NCBI GenBank assembly: GCA_947396885.1
Contig: OX377204.1
Coordinates: forward strand, 94,684,728 to 94,748,727
DNA from: Heligmosomoides polygyrus polygyrus
Lineage: Eukaryota > Nematoda > Chromadorea > Rhabditida > Heligmosomidae
Direction of reading: 5' to 3'
DNA: 64,000 nucleotides
The position numbers and the translations under genes were made by a program. Shown one piece after another: positions 28,201 through 32,580 of the stretch. Under the pieces are notes generated by a model, which saw only the letters and a list, made by a program, of their open reading frames with translations, ran no database searches and was not told the DNA's origin. Every line of letters begins with the position of its first letter. Position 1 is the first letter of the stretch.

Positions 28201-30143
28201 ACGGCATCCATACACTCTTTCCCTCATGTCTGCCTGTCACCCGGAAATCAGAGGTCTGCTGAAGGTTTTCTGGAACCTATCAGCAACAATGTCCTCCGAC
28301 GGTCGAGTGGTGATCCACCTGCTCACGCTGAAGTGTGGCCCACTTTTAGACAAGGAATCTTCGAGGGAAGAAATCAAGCAGGCCGAAAGGATGGCCAGCA
28401 TACTCAAAGACTTCGAAGAACGTCAACTTGAAGTTGACGAAGACGAACAGCTAGAAGTGGTAGGAGAAGAAGAGGAAGACTGGAATCCGCAAGATGAACT
28501 GACGGACGTGGAGAGGCAAGCAAGCAGTGGGCATATGATAAGGTTTTCGTGTGGAACTCTTCTTTCGGAGGAAAGGGTACGTCTTCAATTGGATTTCGGT
28601 TGCGTGCTCATAACCATGGAGGAAGACACCGCGATTCACTACACAGGCACATTGTATCTGTGCATCACTGGTGCTGAACATTTATCACCATGTTGAATAC
28701 CACAGCGTAAAGCTGGAAAAATGCGCAGAAAACGTCTGAAAATGGTATAGACGTCAGAATCGCCCAAATCTCTAACAATCAGTTGAAATGCAAAAGTGCA
28801 GCAATGCAGAAGAGCCAAACCCCCGACCGCTCTCACATGAGTCAAACCTCTACCCACATGCGCTCCGAGCACCGGCTGCAGACGCATCGCGGGCGTACAA
28901 GACCCCCAAACGCGTGCTGCACCGTATCCCATTGTGACCCCGTACTCCTTGGGTTTAGCGACTTGGCAAAAAATAAACACATTTTCAAACCAATTGAGGG
29001 GTGAGGATTCTCCTTATATGACTCGCTCCCCTCGTTCAGACATATGCTTCAGACCCTTCCCTTGTTAGGCTACGTTTATACTACGATGCGACCCGTTCAT
29101 AGTGGCCAAATCGATCGAGCCACGAGGTCGATCGATTCAACCACTATGCATACCATTGCGTTGCTCGGCGTCAGAAATATAAATGGGCCTCACAATCACT
29201 ACCTGTCCATACTTTGCGACAGGAGCGACGGGAGCGACAGGTCTCTCGAACAAAACATGCGTATCGATTTTTGCTGGGCGATCGTTCCCGTCACGAAGTA
29301 TGAACAGCGCTTTAGGCTCTGTCCTGACTAGCTGATCAATGTCAATTGATCGATTGTTTGGTTGTTTCCCGTCAACACAACACATACCGTATTCTGGAGT
29401 GGCTTGATATTTCCAAACTAAATCGCTTCAATGGATATTAGATTGGATAATATCGATCGATATTGACCCGGTGGTTATTGTTTACATGCTGTCCTTCCTA
29501 CCCAACATCCAGAATATTCACGCGATCTACAACTCAAACAGTCATCTAATGTAAAATCGATCATGTCGATTAGTCGATCGATACTGGCCCCTGCACTGAA
29601 AAGCCTATCCAGAAACAACACTATTAGGTTCACCTTATCTTTATCGTGTTCTTGACCTCGCGCTAAGGAGATCTTCGAGCGGCCATTAATTTAGCGCCGA
29701 CAAGCATACCAACATACAGAACAACGCAGAGACTACTTTTTATATAAAGTAGGTCAGGATAAGATACTTCACACCTCTGCACCACCTAGAGACTTCACTT
29801 CTTTCCTCGTTGGGCTGAAATACTTTGTGGGCGTGGCCCTATTCTTAGTGGGCGTGGTCTTATCAAATTGGCTTGGTGTCTCACTACAGATTTTTCCTGA
29901 AAAAAAAAGAAAGCCAGCAACCAACAGACCTCAAAATTGATTTCAGAGTCGTTCTGCCTGCAGCCACGGCCACCGCTATCCGTGTGTCTGTCACCGTCGT
30001 CACCGCCCGTGCAACGAATCGAATTCACCTACGATCCGTTGGCGGACCGTTGTGTTCGATTCAGTTACTCGTCCTGCTCGCCCGAGCTCAATCTGAACCA
30101 CTTCGCCTCCAGCTCACAGTGTCAGCGGCTCTGCTGCAATCAG
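3867..30143 (+). CDS. multidomain Kunitz / lustrin-type secreted protein (gene span; at least 19 exons)
   Basis: Probable exons: 3867-4070, 4141-4246, 5941-6124, 10620-10732, 10812-10906, 13919-14015, 15842-15955, 16010-16114, 16178-17007, 22667-22814, 22935-23053, 23111-23217, 23258-23413, 23586-23747, 25293-25375, 25957-26077, 26139-26257, 26391-26463 and 29947-30143. Phases agree at every junction except 23217/23258. Domain order is Thr-rich linker, Kunitz 1, Kunitz 2, Pro/Gln-rich linker, lustrin 1, Kunitz 3, lustrin 2, Kunitz 4, Kunitz 5, lustrin 3, Kunitz 6. Kunitz domains are serine-protease inhibitor folds; nematode proteins mixing them with lustrin-type Cys-rich domains are secreted, and some act in cuticle moulting (family knowledge). 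No signal peptide is visible, so the start is probably upstream of the window. Introns range from about 54 bp to 5.7 kb; the long ones hold most of the transposons. A possible last exon is at 34725-34900. Confidence 0.85.
4435..4720 (+). mobile_element. tRNA-derived SINE, copy 1
   Basis: The head looks like a tRNA gene: GCGTGGAGCGCAGTCGGG (A-box region) and GGTTCCTGGTTCGGATTTCC (B-box region). The body contains GACTTGTCTGGGAAGGATA, a segment TTGTTCATCGGCTGGCCACC, and the conserved end AGTAGAATGCGTGGCGCATC followed by AATAACGCCGTCC. The same body recurs at 5442, 14140, 41800, 50390, 53335, 54195 and 56780. Confidence 0.8.
4721..5440 (+). other. intron sequence with a weak Cys-rich open frame
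   Basis: Part of the intron between exons at 4246 and 5941. An open frame at 4811-5092 contains CTHLEM, GSCCGYEDC and a Ser/Thr-rich tail, preceded by a plausible acceptor (TTTTACCAG). Its phase does not fit the neighbouring exons, so it is not called as an exon. At about 5337-5365 there is one copy of the short dispersed motif TGTAGGCCACATTCGCGACA. Confidence 0.3.
5442..5775 (+). mobile_element. tRNA-derived SINE, copy 2, with triplicated head
   Basis: Best copy of the SINE. The tRNA-like head is preceded by three tandem copies of an 18-bp unit (GGCGCGTGTAGCGCAGTG) at about 5450-5500, that is, the A-box part repeated. The B-box GGTTCGGATTTCC follows, then the shared body, the AGTAGAATGCGCTGGCGCAT segment and a tail of repeated TTTATCC (5751-5770). 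A tail of short repeats is typical of LINE-mobilised SINEs. Confidence 0.85.
5941..6124 (+). CDS. Kunitz domain 1, N-terminal half (exon)
   Basis: Exon after TTTTTTCAG at 5940, phase 1 start, ending AAAAT|GTGGGT at 6124 (phase 2). It begins with a Ser/Thr/Pro linker and then the start of a Kunitz domain: NPCESPSDPGVPGGIARKM. The next exon (10620) supplies W-Y-F-D and the second half. The first cysteine is present; the position of the second cysteine is Gly. The intron that follows is about 4.5 kb and contains a foldback, a CR1-type LINE and a palindromic mariner-like element. Confidence 0.85.
6409..7794 (+). mobile_element. 5'-truncated CR1/jockey-type LINE
   Basis: The insert is bounded by a 7-bp target duplication ATCCGCC (6402-6408 and 7795-7801). 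It contains only the 3' portion of a non-LTR retrotransposon, from the middle of the reverse transcriptase onward, as expected for incomplete reverse transcription. The 3' end is AATAAATGTAAAATGTA, a short repeated motif rather than poly(A), as in CR1-like elements. The right arm of the surrounding foldback shows the unoccupied sequence. Confidence 0.85.
6422..7652 (+). pseudogene. LINE reverse transcriptase, partial and frameshifted
   Basis: C-terminal part of a non-LTR reverse transcriptase. Readable motifs in order: PFQHGFVKGKST, then VYLDFSKAFDKVSHSKL (catalytic Asp in FSKAFD), then SGVPQGGVLSPILF, then the active-site box CAFADDVKMY at about 6865, then a long thumb and C-terminal region ending at 7652. 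The C-terminal part (6915-7652, about 245 codons) is uninterrupted, but at least two frame changes occur upstream (near 6700 and 6930), and the endonuclease and N-terminus are absent. The motif set resembles the CR1/jockey group. Inactive copy (inference). Confidence 0.85.
9315..10341. mobile_element. palindromic mariner-like element, uninterrupted copy
   Basis: 1027 bp with ends TTAGGTTGTCCCATAAGTCC at 9315 and the inverted copy ending CCTAA at 10341; TA flanks both ends. The halves are mirror images through most of their length, including AAACTGGGACATC-like and ATATGTCATTCGAAAGAG segments. It lacks transposase and is the uninterrupted relative of the element at 1163-3506, which shows the empty site for the nested mariner. 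Confidence 0.9.
10443..10580. repeat. short palindrome with GATTCATCAAC ends
   Basis: Left end CCGGATTCATCAACAATTAA, right end GTCGTTGATGAATTCGG; the inner arms TATGCGGGGTATAAGGGGTA and TACCCCCTATACCCGCGG also pair. It belongs with 11348-11527, 19938-20222 and 54678-54846. Confidence 0.7.
10620..10732 (+). CDS. Kunitz domain 1, C-terminal half (exon)
   Basis: Exon after CATTCAG, starting G|TGG to complete a Met-Trp junction with the exon ending at 6124, and ending at AACG|GTATTT (phase 1). It reads WYFDESQTTCLPFVFLG then IGGNANRFADSEHCTRVCGN, the classic second half of a Kunitz domain: third cysteine, F.F.G, GGN.N.F, fifth and sixth cysteines. The fourth cysteine is replaced by a non-Cys residue (FLGIGGN), matching the missing second cysteine in the first half, so the whole disulphide is lost. 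Confidence 0.88.
10812..10906 (+). CDS. Kunitz domain 2, N-terminal half (exon)
   Basis: Exon after CCCAGCAG, joined in phase 1 to the previous exon, ending at GACAAG|GTCAGA (phase 0). It reads TSCDLPPQIGNGTYKIPRYY then FDK. The first cysteine is present and the second is absent. The YYFD at the exon end matches the start of the central strand in Kunitz domains. The intron that follows (about 3.0 kb) is packed with nested palindromes and a deleted mariner. Confidence 0.87.
11348..11527. repeat. 180-bp palindrome with GATTCATCAACGACTTA ends
   Basis: Left end GGGGTCGGATTCATCAACGA, right end its complement. The inner arms (AACTTTAACGGAGAACTGTA and its counterpart, and CTTATCAAGCGATATGGTGA) also pair, so the whole unit can form one long hairpin. 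No open frame of note. Confidence 0.85.
11530..12126. mobile_element. foldback element with tRNA-like blocks, split by a smaller palindrome
   Basis: Left end AGGAAACTATCTCAACGGTA, right end TACCGTTGAAATAGTCTCCT. Arms include CAACTTGAGCCCG, GGGCCGTTGG and AGAGTTGTATTGGG. An A-box-like block (TACTACCCACTGGGCCACCG, reverse strand) lies near 11890. The left arm is interrupted at TTA by the 134-bp element at 11649-11782. A relative lies at 12547-13893. Confidence 0.8.
11649..11782. mobile_element. 134-bp MITE, near-perfect palindrome, TTA target duplication
   Basis: Ends GGCCCCGTTTATACTTCGTC and the complement, flanked on both sides by TTA (11646-11648 and 11783-11785). A 3-bp TTA/TAA duplication is characteristic of PIF/Harbinger-type transposons (family knowledge). 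Related units are at 22054-22186, 22335-22467, 25499-25634 and 57697-57817. Confidence 0.85.
12310..12470. repeat. TTCGAATATTCGAA-rich repeat
   Basis: Dense short palindromes (TTCGAATATTCGA, ATTCGAATTCG) starting with ATAGTTGTGCTCTCGAA. An inverted relative lies at about 48115-48376 and ends AAGAGCACAACTAT. It is probably one low-complexity mobile repeat family. Confidence 0.65.
12569..13449 (-). mobile_element. mariner element with internal deletion
   Basis: 881 bp, shorter than the usual 1.28 kb. Ends CCAGGCTGTCCAATAATTCT and its inverted counterpart; TA on both sides. It carries transposase sequence on the complement strand. It is a different mariner lineage from the elements at 1-815 and 1808-3094, judged from the terminal repeats. 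Confidence 0.88.
12595..13281 (-). pseudogene. mariner transposase lacking its central catalytic region
   Basis: Reading leftward from ATG at 13281: an N-terminal HTH with VSQRTVRRWFNRFESGDTSL, then GRPS, after which sequence jumps directly, with a frame change near 13100, to WWDAKGMLYFELLPQGRTV of the mid region. The missing segment includes the second HTH, the WVPH linker and the first catalytic Asp (usually in TGDEKW). The second (LLHDYARPH) and third (SPDLAPSDYHLF) catalytic positions remain. Non-functional by deletion (inference from the missing catalytic residue). Confidence 0.85.
13919..14015 (+). CDS. Kunitz domain 2, C-terminal half (exon)
   Basis: Exon after CATTCCAG, phase 0, ending CTCGGAA|GTGAGT (phase 1). 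It reads NTKQCELFFYSGDGGNENRF then LKKPKCERLCLG: third cysteine, FFYSG, GGN.N.F, fifth and sixth cysteines. The fourth cysteine is Asp. Together with 10812-10906 it gives a complete Kunitz domain without the second disulphide. The phase joins the next exon at 15842. Confidence 0.9.
14140..14470. mobile_element. SINE copies in tail-to-tail inverted arrangement
   Basis: At 14140-14310 on + is a diverged SINE body (ACACTTGTCTGGGAGGG, AGTAGAATGCGTGGCGCATT, GATTAACGTCACC). From about 14355 to 14470 its reverse complement follows (CACCACGCATTTTACTTCGA, GGCGTATTTAGCC). The heads with the tRNA part are not recognisable. Confidence 0.65.
14830..15075 (+). pseudogene. RTE-type retrotransposon C-terminal tail, fragment
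   Basis: Translates to WTGPAMRFSEYDRRTPEP, then SVDFLVKALNGKYVAPRVPQ and ARKIRWVTLTRGRNE, the C-terminal motif of RTE-type polyproteins in nematodes (bait with D-F-...-K-A-L-...-Y and W-...-L-...-R-...-R). Reverse transcriptase and endonuclease are absent. Related tails lie at 36260-36560 and 53650-54130 on the other strand. Confidence 0.65.
14990..15630. repeat. palindrome built partly from RTE tail sequence
   Basis: Centre at about 15312 (TTAAGTTCAGCTCGACATG / GAGCTGGACTTAACAATAGG). Outer arms: GTCGCTCCTCGTGTTCCTCA at about 15000 and GAGGAACACGAGGAGCGAC at about 15608. The short motif with GCAGGCCATATTCGCGACTA occurs near 15228 and inverted near 15375. Confidence 0.8.
15842..17007 (+). CDS. 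three exons: long Pro/Gln/Thr-rich linker of the Kunitz gene
   Basis: Exons 15842-15955, 16010-16114 and 16178-17007, separated by introns of 54 and 63 bp with GTAAGT..TTTAG and GTGGGT..TTTCAG borders, all phase 1 joins; the last ends CAGACG|GTGAGT in phase 0. The first encodes a basic stretch (RKKNKKYS) and a Thr-rich spacer. The last encodes about 276 residues rich in Pro, Gln, Ser and Thr, including LQQQQQLQELLAG and the calmer segment PEWVKHGVEAFQQILENKNK. There are almost no cysteines, so it is spacer between Kunitz 2 and lustrin 1. The frame is also open through the 63-bp intron, so retention of that intron cannot be excluded. Confidence 0.8.
17281..19702. mobile_element. hAT-like non-autonomous element, copy 1 (2.4 kb)
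   Basis: Flanked by an exact 8-bp duplication TTCACTGG (17273-17280 and 19703-19710), the length made by hAT transposases (family knowledge). Terminal repeats start TAGACATGGGATCCGAATC on the left and TAGACATTGGATCCGACG on the right (complement). Next to each end are tandem repeats of about 40 bp containing ATCATCCGAAGATCCGG. Inside is a foldback with TCACAAGGGAAGGGTCTGA at about 17580, two tRNA-like modules (17785-17870 and, reversed, about 19000-19070), and a central unique part. No transposase is recognised. The second copy is at 39080-41344 in the opposite orientation. Confidence 0.88.
17785..17870 (+). other. tRNA-like module (A-box/B-box) in a foldback arm
   Basis: GCTCGGAGCGCAATGGGTAG resembles a pol III A-box region, and GGGGGTTCGATCCTCATGCG contains a good B-box (GGTTCGATCC). 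A clean cloverleaf with anticodon could not be drawn by eye, so this is called tRNA-derived, not a tRNA gene. Related modules occur near 19000 (-), 20825 (+), 21670 (-), 27785 (+), 28840 (-), 39605 (+) and 40760 (-). Confidence 0.65.
19938..20222. repeat. palindrome with GATTCATCAAC ends (larger version)
   Basis: Left AGGGGCCAGATTCATCAACC, right CGATGGATCTGACCCC. Inner pairs include GTCATACCACCGCTCACCCC with GGGTGAGCGATAGTATGACA, and GGTAAGCTCCCATATCGATC with its reverse. It is the fourth member of the family seen at 10443, 11348 and 54678. Confidence 0.7.
20492..20614. mobile_element. 123-bp palindromic MITE, TTA target duplication
   Basis: TTA at 20489-20491 and 20615-20617. Ends GGGGTCGTTTAGTGAACGCG and its diverged complement; the inner arms TGTGTAGTGG / CCACTACACA pair. 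The right TTA is shared with the next element at 20618, so two elements lie end to end. Confidence 0.75.
20618..21898. mobile_element. foldback element copy A (TTA duplication, tRNA-like arms)
   Basis: 1281 bp between TTA at 20615-20617 and 21899-21901. Ends CAAGGGTAGGGTCTGAAACG and its inverted counterpart CTTCAGACCGTTCCCTTG. Arms contain CCCAAGGAGTA, a tRNA-like module and TTCTGACGTCT. The centre holds unique sequence that includes KDFEARQLEVDED in a + frame, related to the open frame at 28226-28696. Confidence 0.85.
22054..22467. mobile_element. three end-to-end palindromic MITEs with TAA duplications
   Basis: Element 1: 22054-22186, GGCCCCGTTTATACTTCGAC ends, TAA at 22051-22053 and 22187-22189. 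Element 2: about 22190-22331, different arms (GGCCCCCACAGAGTTTTCC / CAGAACTCTGTGGGGCC). Element 3: 22335-22467, GTCCCCGTTTATACTTCGAC ends, TAA at 22332-22334 and 22468-22470. Elements 1 and 3 are relatives of 11649-11782. Confidence 0.85.
22667..22814 (+). CDS. lustrin-type Cys-rich domain 1 (exon)
   Basis: Exon after CTTTACAG, phase 0, ending GTAATAG|GTGAGT (phase 1). It reads SPCHIPLYGEVVIMCELLED, then VICPQGTFCQVGDGQSICCP. The pattern C..G....C......CP.G..C......CCP is that of the lustrin-type Cys-rich repeat found with Kunitz domains in nematode secreted proteins. Its biochemical role is not defined; it is probably structural and disulphide-bonded. The phase fits both neighbours. Confidence 0.85.
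22935..23217 (+). CDS. Kunitz domain 3 (two exons) and start of lustrin 2
   Basis: Exons 22935-23053 (after TTCAACAG, ends TTTCAG|GTGCGT) and 23111-23217 (after CCTTCAG). The first reads TPPCEQRLQAGVGSSTLLRW then YYDRSYMKCQPFIFHGFQ; the second starts GNQNNFEMPSACEAACASG. The Kunitz framework has cysteines 1, 3, 5 and 6 only. The second exon continues into VCDDGEPLPTIDGSPR, the expected beginning of a lustrin domain. The donor at 23217 leaves phase 2, whereas the next exon needs phase 1: see finding. Confidence 0.85.
23258..23413 (+). CDS. lustrin-type Cys-rich domain 2 (exon)
   Basis: Exon after TAAACAG, ending CGTCCGG|GTGAGT (phase 1). In the domain frame it reads DYGDIFSCDESSTSSCPAGS, then YCKTLGGVGFCCAEPQ and a short Pro-containing spacer. 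The cysteine pattern C......CP.G.YC....G..FCC matches lustrin domains 1 and 3. The right-hand phase fits the exon at 23586; the left-hand phase does not fit 23217 by one base. The exact start is therefore uncertain. Confidence 0.8.
23586..23747 (+). CDS. Kunitz domain 4 (single exon)
   Basis: Exon after TTCTTCAG, phase 1, ending GGACG|GTTCCT (phase 1). It reads ECLPAPDAGYGLESSHRWSF, SVSMSACVSFIYNGYGGNRN and NFLSRSDCETACMDG. Unlike domains 1, 2, 3 and 5 it is not split by an intron. Four cysteines; positions 2 and 4 are non-Cys. The phase joins the exon at 25293. Confidence 0.87.
23900..24960. repeat. cluster of ATCGATCGATATTGATT repeats
   Basis: A degenerate motif around TATCGATCGATATTGATTG occurs roughly ten times in either orientation within an AT-rich intron. 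More copies are at about 29450-29590, 31670-31860 and 33600-34620. It is self-complementary around ATCGATCGAT. No gene is seen in the cluster. Confidence 0.7.
25293..25375 (+). CDS. Kunitz domain 5, N-terminal half (exon)
   Basis: Exon after GTTTCGTTTCAG, phase 1, ending TCCAAG|GTAGGT (phase 0). It reads GKPPPSPCDQPVASGHGTMF then ISRFFFSK. First cysteine present, second absent. The split just before the third cysteine is the same position as in domains 1-3, evidence of duplication of one ancestral two-exon unit (inference). Confidence 0.87.
25499..25634. mobile_element. palindromic MITE with GTTTATACTTCG ends
   Basis: TGCTGTTTATACTTCGACTG on the left and GACTGAAGTATAAACCCCAT on the right, flanked by TAA-like sites. 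The arms are more diverged than in the relatives at 11649 and 22054. Confidence 0.6.
25957..26077 (+). CDS. Kunitz domain 5, C-terminal half (exon)
   Basis: Exon after CTTATTTCAG, phase 0. It reads DYDHCLHFVYSGEGGNANNF then ANVHDCLNTCAAG, with cysteines 3, 5 and 6 and Glu-Gly at the place of cysteine 4. The donor chosen is TTTAGCT|GTGGGT because it leaves phase 1, which fits the exon at 26139; without splicing the frame would stop at 26089-26091. Confidence 0.86.
26139..26463 (+). CDS. lustrin-type Cys-rich domain 3 (two exons)
   Basis: Exons 26139-26257 (after ATCTCTAG, ends ACAACG|GTAAGA) and 26391-26463 (after CATTCTTCAG, ends GCACCAG|GTTTGG, phase 1). Together they read PFPLPQRIPLCPHGDVATGG, EGLPIRCDATT, then GYGCPTGYVCTTSASGEAYC and CQAPG. 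The pattern CPHG...GG..P..C......CP.GY.C......YCC is a complete lustrin-type domain. Confidence 0.88.
26515..26640. mobile_element. small MITE with GTGGCCTGC...GCAGGCCACATT ends
   Basis: Starts AATGTGGCCTGCGTGCAAGC and ends ATGCAGGCCACATTGGCGAC, with CCAATCAGAATG inside. The terminal motif (TGTAGGCCACATTAACGACT in its common form) recurs many times in the window, notably at 30183-31500 and 49300-49630. Confidence 0.6.
26645..27510. repeat. intron region with repeated GGGCGGAGC/GGGCGGGGT motifs
   Basis: At least ten copies of a short G-rich motif (for example GGGCGGAGCT, GGGCGGGGTC, GGGCGGGACTT), mostly preceded by TG or A, spaced 20-150 bp. Similar clusters lie at 34930-35430 and 42400-43300. 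No coding sequence is recognised in this stretch. Confidence 0.6.
27593..29064. mobile_element. foldback element copy B (TTA duplication, tRNA-like arms)
   Basis: 1472 bp between TTA at 27590-27592 and 29065-29067. Ends CAAGGGAAGGGTCTGAAGCG and the inverse CTTCAGACCCTTCCCTTG. Arms carry TTTTTTGCCAAGTCGCTAAA, a tRNA-like module (about 27785 + and 28840 -), and GCCCAAATCTC-type sequence. The centre has a 156-codon open frame at 28226-28696. Same family as 20618-21898; the arms are also found inside the hAT-like copies. Confidence 0.88.
28226..28696 (+). CDS. open frame at the centre of foldback copy B (unrecognised)
   Basis: An uninterrupted 156-codon frame. It has an acidic, probably helical middle (KQAERMASILKDFEERQLEV then DEDEQLEVVGEEEEDWNPQD) and a C-terminal part with RFSCGTLLSEERVRLQLDFG. 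Degenerate versions appear at the same place in the elements at 18370-18700, 21320-21500 and, reversed, 40020-40290, including the key words ERMAS, KDFEARQLEV and SGHMI. I do not recognise the family. It may be a remnant of the autonomous element's gene or a captured exon; splice-like TTTCGGAGG|AAAGGGTACG context was not resolved. Coding status is unproven. Confidence 0.4.
   Translation: MSACHPEIRGLLKVFWNLSATMSSDGRVVIHLLTLKCGPLLDKESSREEIKQAERMASILKDFEERQLEVDEDEQLEVVGEEEEDWNPQDELTDVERQASSGHMIRFSCGTLLSEERVRLQLDFGCVLITMEEDTAIHYTGTLYLCITGAEHLSPC
29068..29200. mobile_element. degenerate MITE with GTTTATACTACG end, abutting copy B
   Basis: Starts directly after the TTA of copy B with GGCTACGTTTATACTACGAT; the right side has AAATATAAATGGGCC. 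The inner arms CATAGTGGCCAAATCGATCG and CGATCGATTCAACCACTATG pair. A diverged relative of 11649-11782. Confidence 0.5.
29947..30143 (+). CDS. Kunitz domain 6, all six cysteines (single exon)
   Basis: Exon after TTGATTTCAG, phase 1, ending CAATCAG|GTATGC (phase 0). It reads ESFCLQPRPPLSVCLSPSSP, PVQRIEFTYDPLADRCVRFS and YSSCSPELNLNHFASSSQCQ, then RLCCNQ. The cysteine spacing C-9-C, then C-7-C, then C-3-C is that of a normal Kunitz domain with three disulphides. The residue after the second cysteine (P1 in inhibitors) is Leu, and the usual Gly-Pro before it is Ser-Val, so inhibition of trypsin-like enzymes is not expected from sequence alone. The next exon was not securely found. Confidence 0.9.
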
Positions 30144-30182
30144 GTATGCTTAACTCGCCAGACTTTGTATACGATACAAGTC

Positions 30183-31500
30183 GATAATGTGGCCTACACT
30201 ACTGGGGAGATGGGGACGCAGCGACCTATCAGAGTCAATCAGATCATCGACCGTATACGTCCCTTTCTAGCGGCATGCCTTTATAACACAAGCATCCTGA
30301 TCGGCCTAATTCTCCTTCCAGGTAGGCCACATTAACGACATGTACCATATACACCATACTCTTTTTTGCATACCTAAACAATCTAGCTCCGTACTGGCCC
30401 CGTTCTTAGCCCGCAATGACAGCGACTCAATCGAGATCGTTGAAGCAGTTCCCGCCTCGGCATGTAGGCCACATTAACGACTAGTACCGTCCACGCCATA
30501 TGACCTTCTCATGAGTTGAAACAAGACAAAAAAGGAAAGGTACAGATAAGTTTCTGCTTCGCATGTAGGCCGCATTCACGACTAGTACAGTCAGTGCCAC
30601 ACAGCATTTTCATGTGTTTAGAAAGAGAAAGCAGTTCCCCAATGCAGGCCAAATTGACGACTAGTCCCTCAACTCACCATAACGTCTTAATCTCACCATA
30701 ACGTCTTTGGATAAAAAAGAACATAAAACAGGAAAAATTAGTAAATCAGTTCCTATGTCTCAATGTAGGCCACATTAACGAAATGTGCCACATACACTAT
30801 ACACATCTTTGTAAGCTCGACCTACACTCTGTACCGACCGACCTTCATAGCCCGCAATGGCAGCGACTCAATCGAATCCTCTGAATCAGTTCCCCCCTCG
30901 GCATGTAGGCCACATTAACGACTAGTACCGCCTACGCGATATGACCTCTTCACGAGTCAAAACAAGACAAAGCATAAAAAAATGCAAAACTTCCTGCCTC
31001 CCAGTGTAGGCCAGATTCACGACTAGTGCCGTCAATGCTACGAGGCAGTTTCACAGGTTAAAAAAGAGAAACAGTGAATGAGTTGTCGTTCCCCAATGCA
31101 GGCCGCATTGACGACAAGTCCCACCATTGCATCATGGGTCGAAAAAGCGAAGACAGGAAAAATGAGTAAATCAGTTCCCATTCCCCAATGCAGGCCACAT
31201 TAGCGACAAGTATCGGAAATGATACATATATCACCTCTTGATCGGTCGAAACGAGGTAAAACGGGAAAATGTAGGCGTTATTGACGACCAGTACCGCCCA
31301 CGCGATATGGCCTCTTTATGGGTCTAAACGTAACAAAACAGGAAAAATGACTAACGAGTTCCTGCCTCCCAATGTAGGTCACATTCACGACTAGTACCGC
31401 CAGTGCTACGTGGCGTCTTCATGGGTCAAAACTTATTGATGGTTTGATGTAGGAAAAATCTCTGACCTTCTCATGTAGGACGAATTAGCGACTTCTACCC
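30183..31500. repeat. array of TGTAGGCCACATTAACGACTAG motifs
   Basis: About a dozen copies of a motif of about 26 bp (consensus TGTAGGCCACATTAACGACT then AGTACC) in the same orientation, every 100-140 bp, with partly conserved spacers (CATGGGTCAAAAC, AACAGGAAAAATGA, AATCAGTTCC). The first copy at 30185 is inverted. The motif elsewhere forms the ends of small MITEs. It occupies the intron after Kunitz 6. Confidence 0.75.
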
Positions 31501-31607
31501 ATCACTGTTCGGGACAACGGTGGATATACATTATATTGACCTCACCTCTGACCCACATATGGGTCATAGACATAACAACCACATAACCAAATTCGACGTA
31601 TTTTCAG

Positions 31608-31682
31608 GGCTTCGACCTCGTCTACAAACGAAGGTTATTGATGCTGAACGACTCGCCACTAGAGGACGTCGCACGCCATTGA
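31608..31682 (+). CDS. possible small terminal exon (weak)
   Basis: After GTATTTTCAG there are 25 codons in phase 0 (GFDLVYKRRLLMLNDSPLED then VARH, stop TGA). The phase fits the exon ending at 30143. No cysteines or family signature, and it runs into ATCGATCGAT repeats, so it may be chance. Confidence 0.2.
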   Translation, partial: GFDLVYKRRLLMLNDSPLEDVARH

Positions 31683-32580
31683 TCGATCGCTATTGATTTT
31701 ATCGATCTATTCACGAATCTCCAGCATTCACACGTCTTTCGTAGTCGTCCGCGCGGGTACAGGGTCAGGTCTAGCGACTGGTCGCTCGAGCAAACGATAC
31801 ATATATCGATTTTTGCTTGGCGATTAGTTGACTTATCGATTTGTAGGCATAGCACGGGCGACTCGTCCGCGCTGCCGTCACGGACTATATACATCCACTG
31901 AGCTGGAACTTCTCAAGAGTGAGGTCAGCCTGGTGACGAACTTATGATGCCGGCGTTTGGTCCTTTCGTTTCACCATCAGACGGAGACGACTAGCCGACT
32001 AGAAATGGACGAACAGCACTGAGCACGGACAGCTTCGGGCCACAAGTCGGAAATTTGTCGCGAACAAGCTTCCGGAATTGGCATCAAAGTTACTGCTTCG
32101 TGCAGCACTTGAGCGGTAATCGGAAATTTTCCCTGAAGCTCAATTTCCCTCGCTGGGACGACTTTTCCGACGACTATTCGTGATTATGAGCTGTAAATCA
32201 TTCCTGCTGCTGCTCTGCTCCCGTTCTATCCCCAGACCAGCCGGCTCAACTGAATGAGGATTTGTCATAATGGTTCGTAGTTCGTGACGGGACTATGAGC
32301 ATATCGATTTTGCCAGGCGATCGCTCGGCACTAATCGATTCGTATACTTTGCACGAGCGACTCAGTCACTTCTGTCGTTGGAGTATGAACAGCCCCAAAA
32401 GTCGGCGAAAGTTGACAATTGTACACTTTTATCAATTTTACACAGAATGCTCGACGGAGATTGATAATGGTCGATAACGGATCATTCCGTTCACACACTG
32501 TAAAGCATGCGATGTGGCCACTAATTTTGCGCTGACAGAATGCAGGAAGCACAGACGAATTACTTGCCCTACTTCATATA

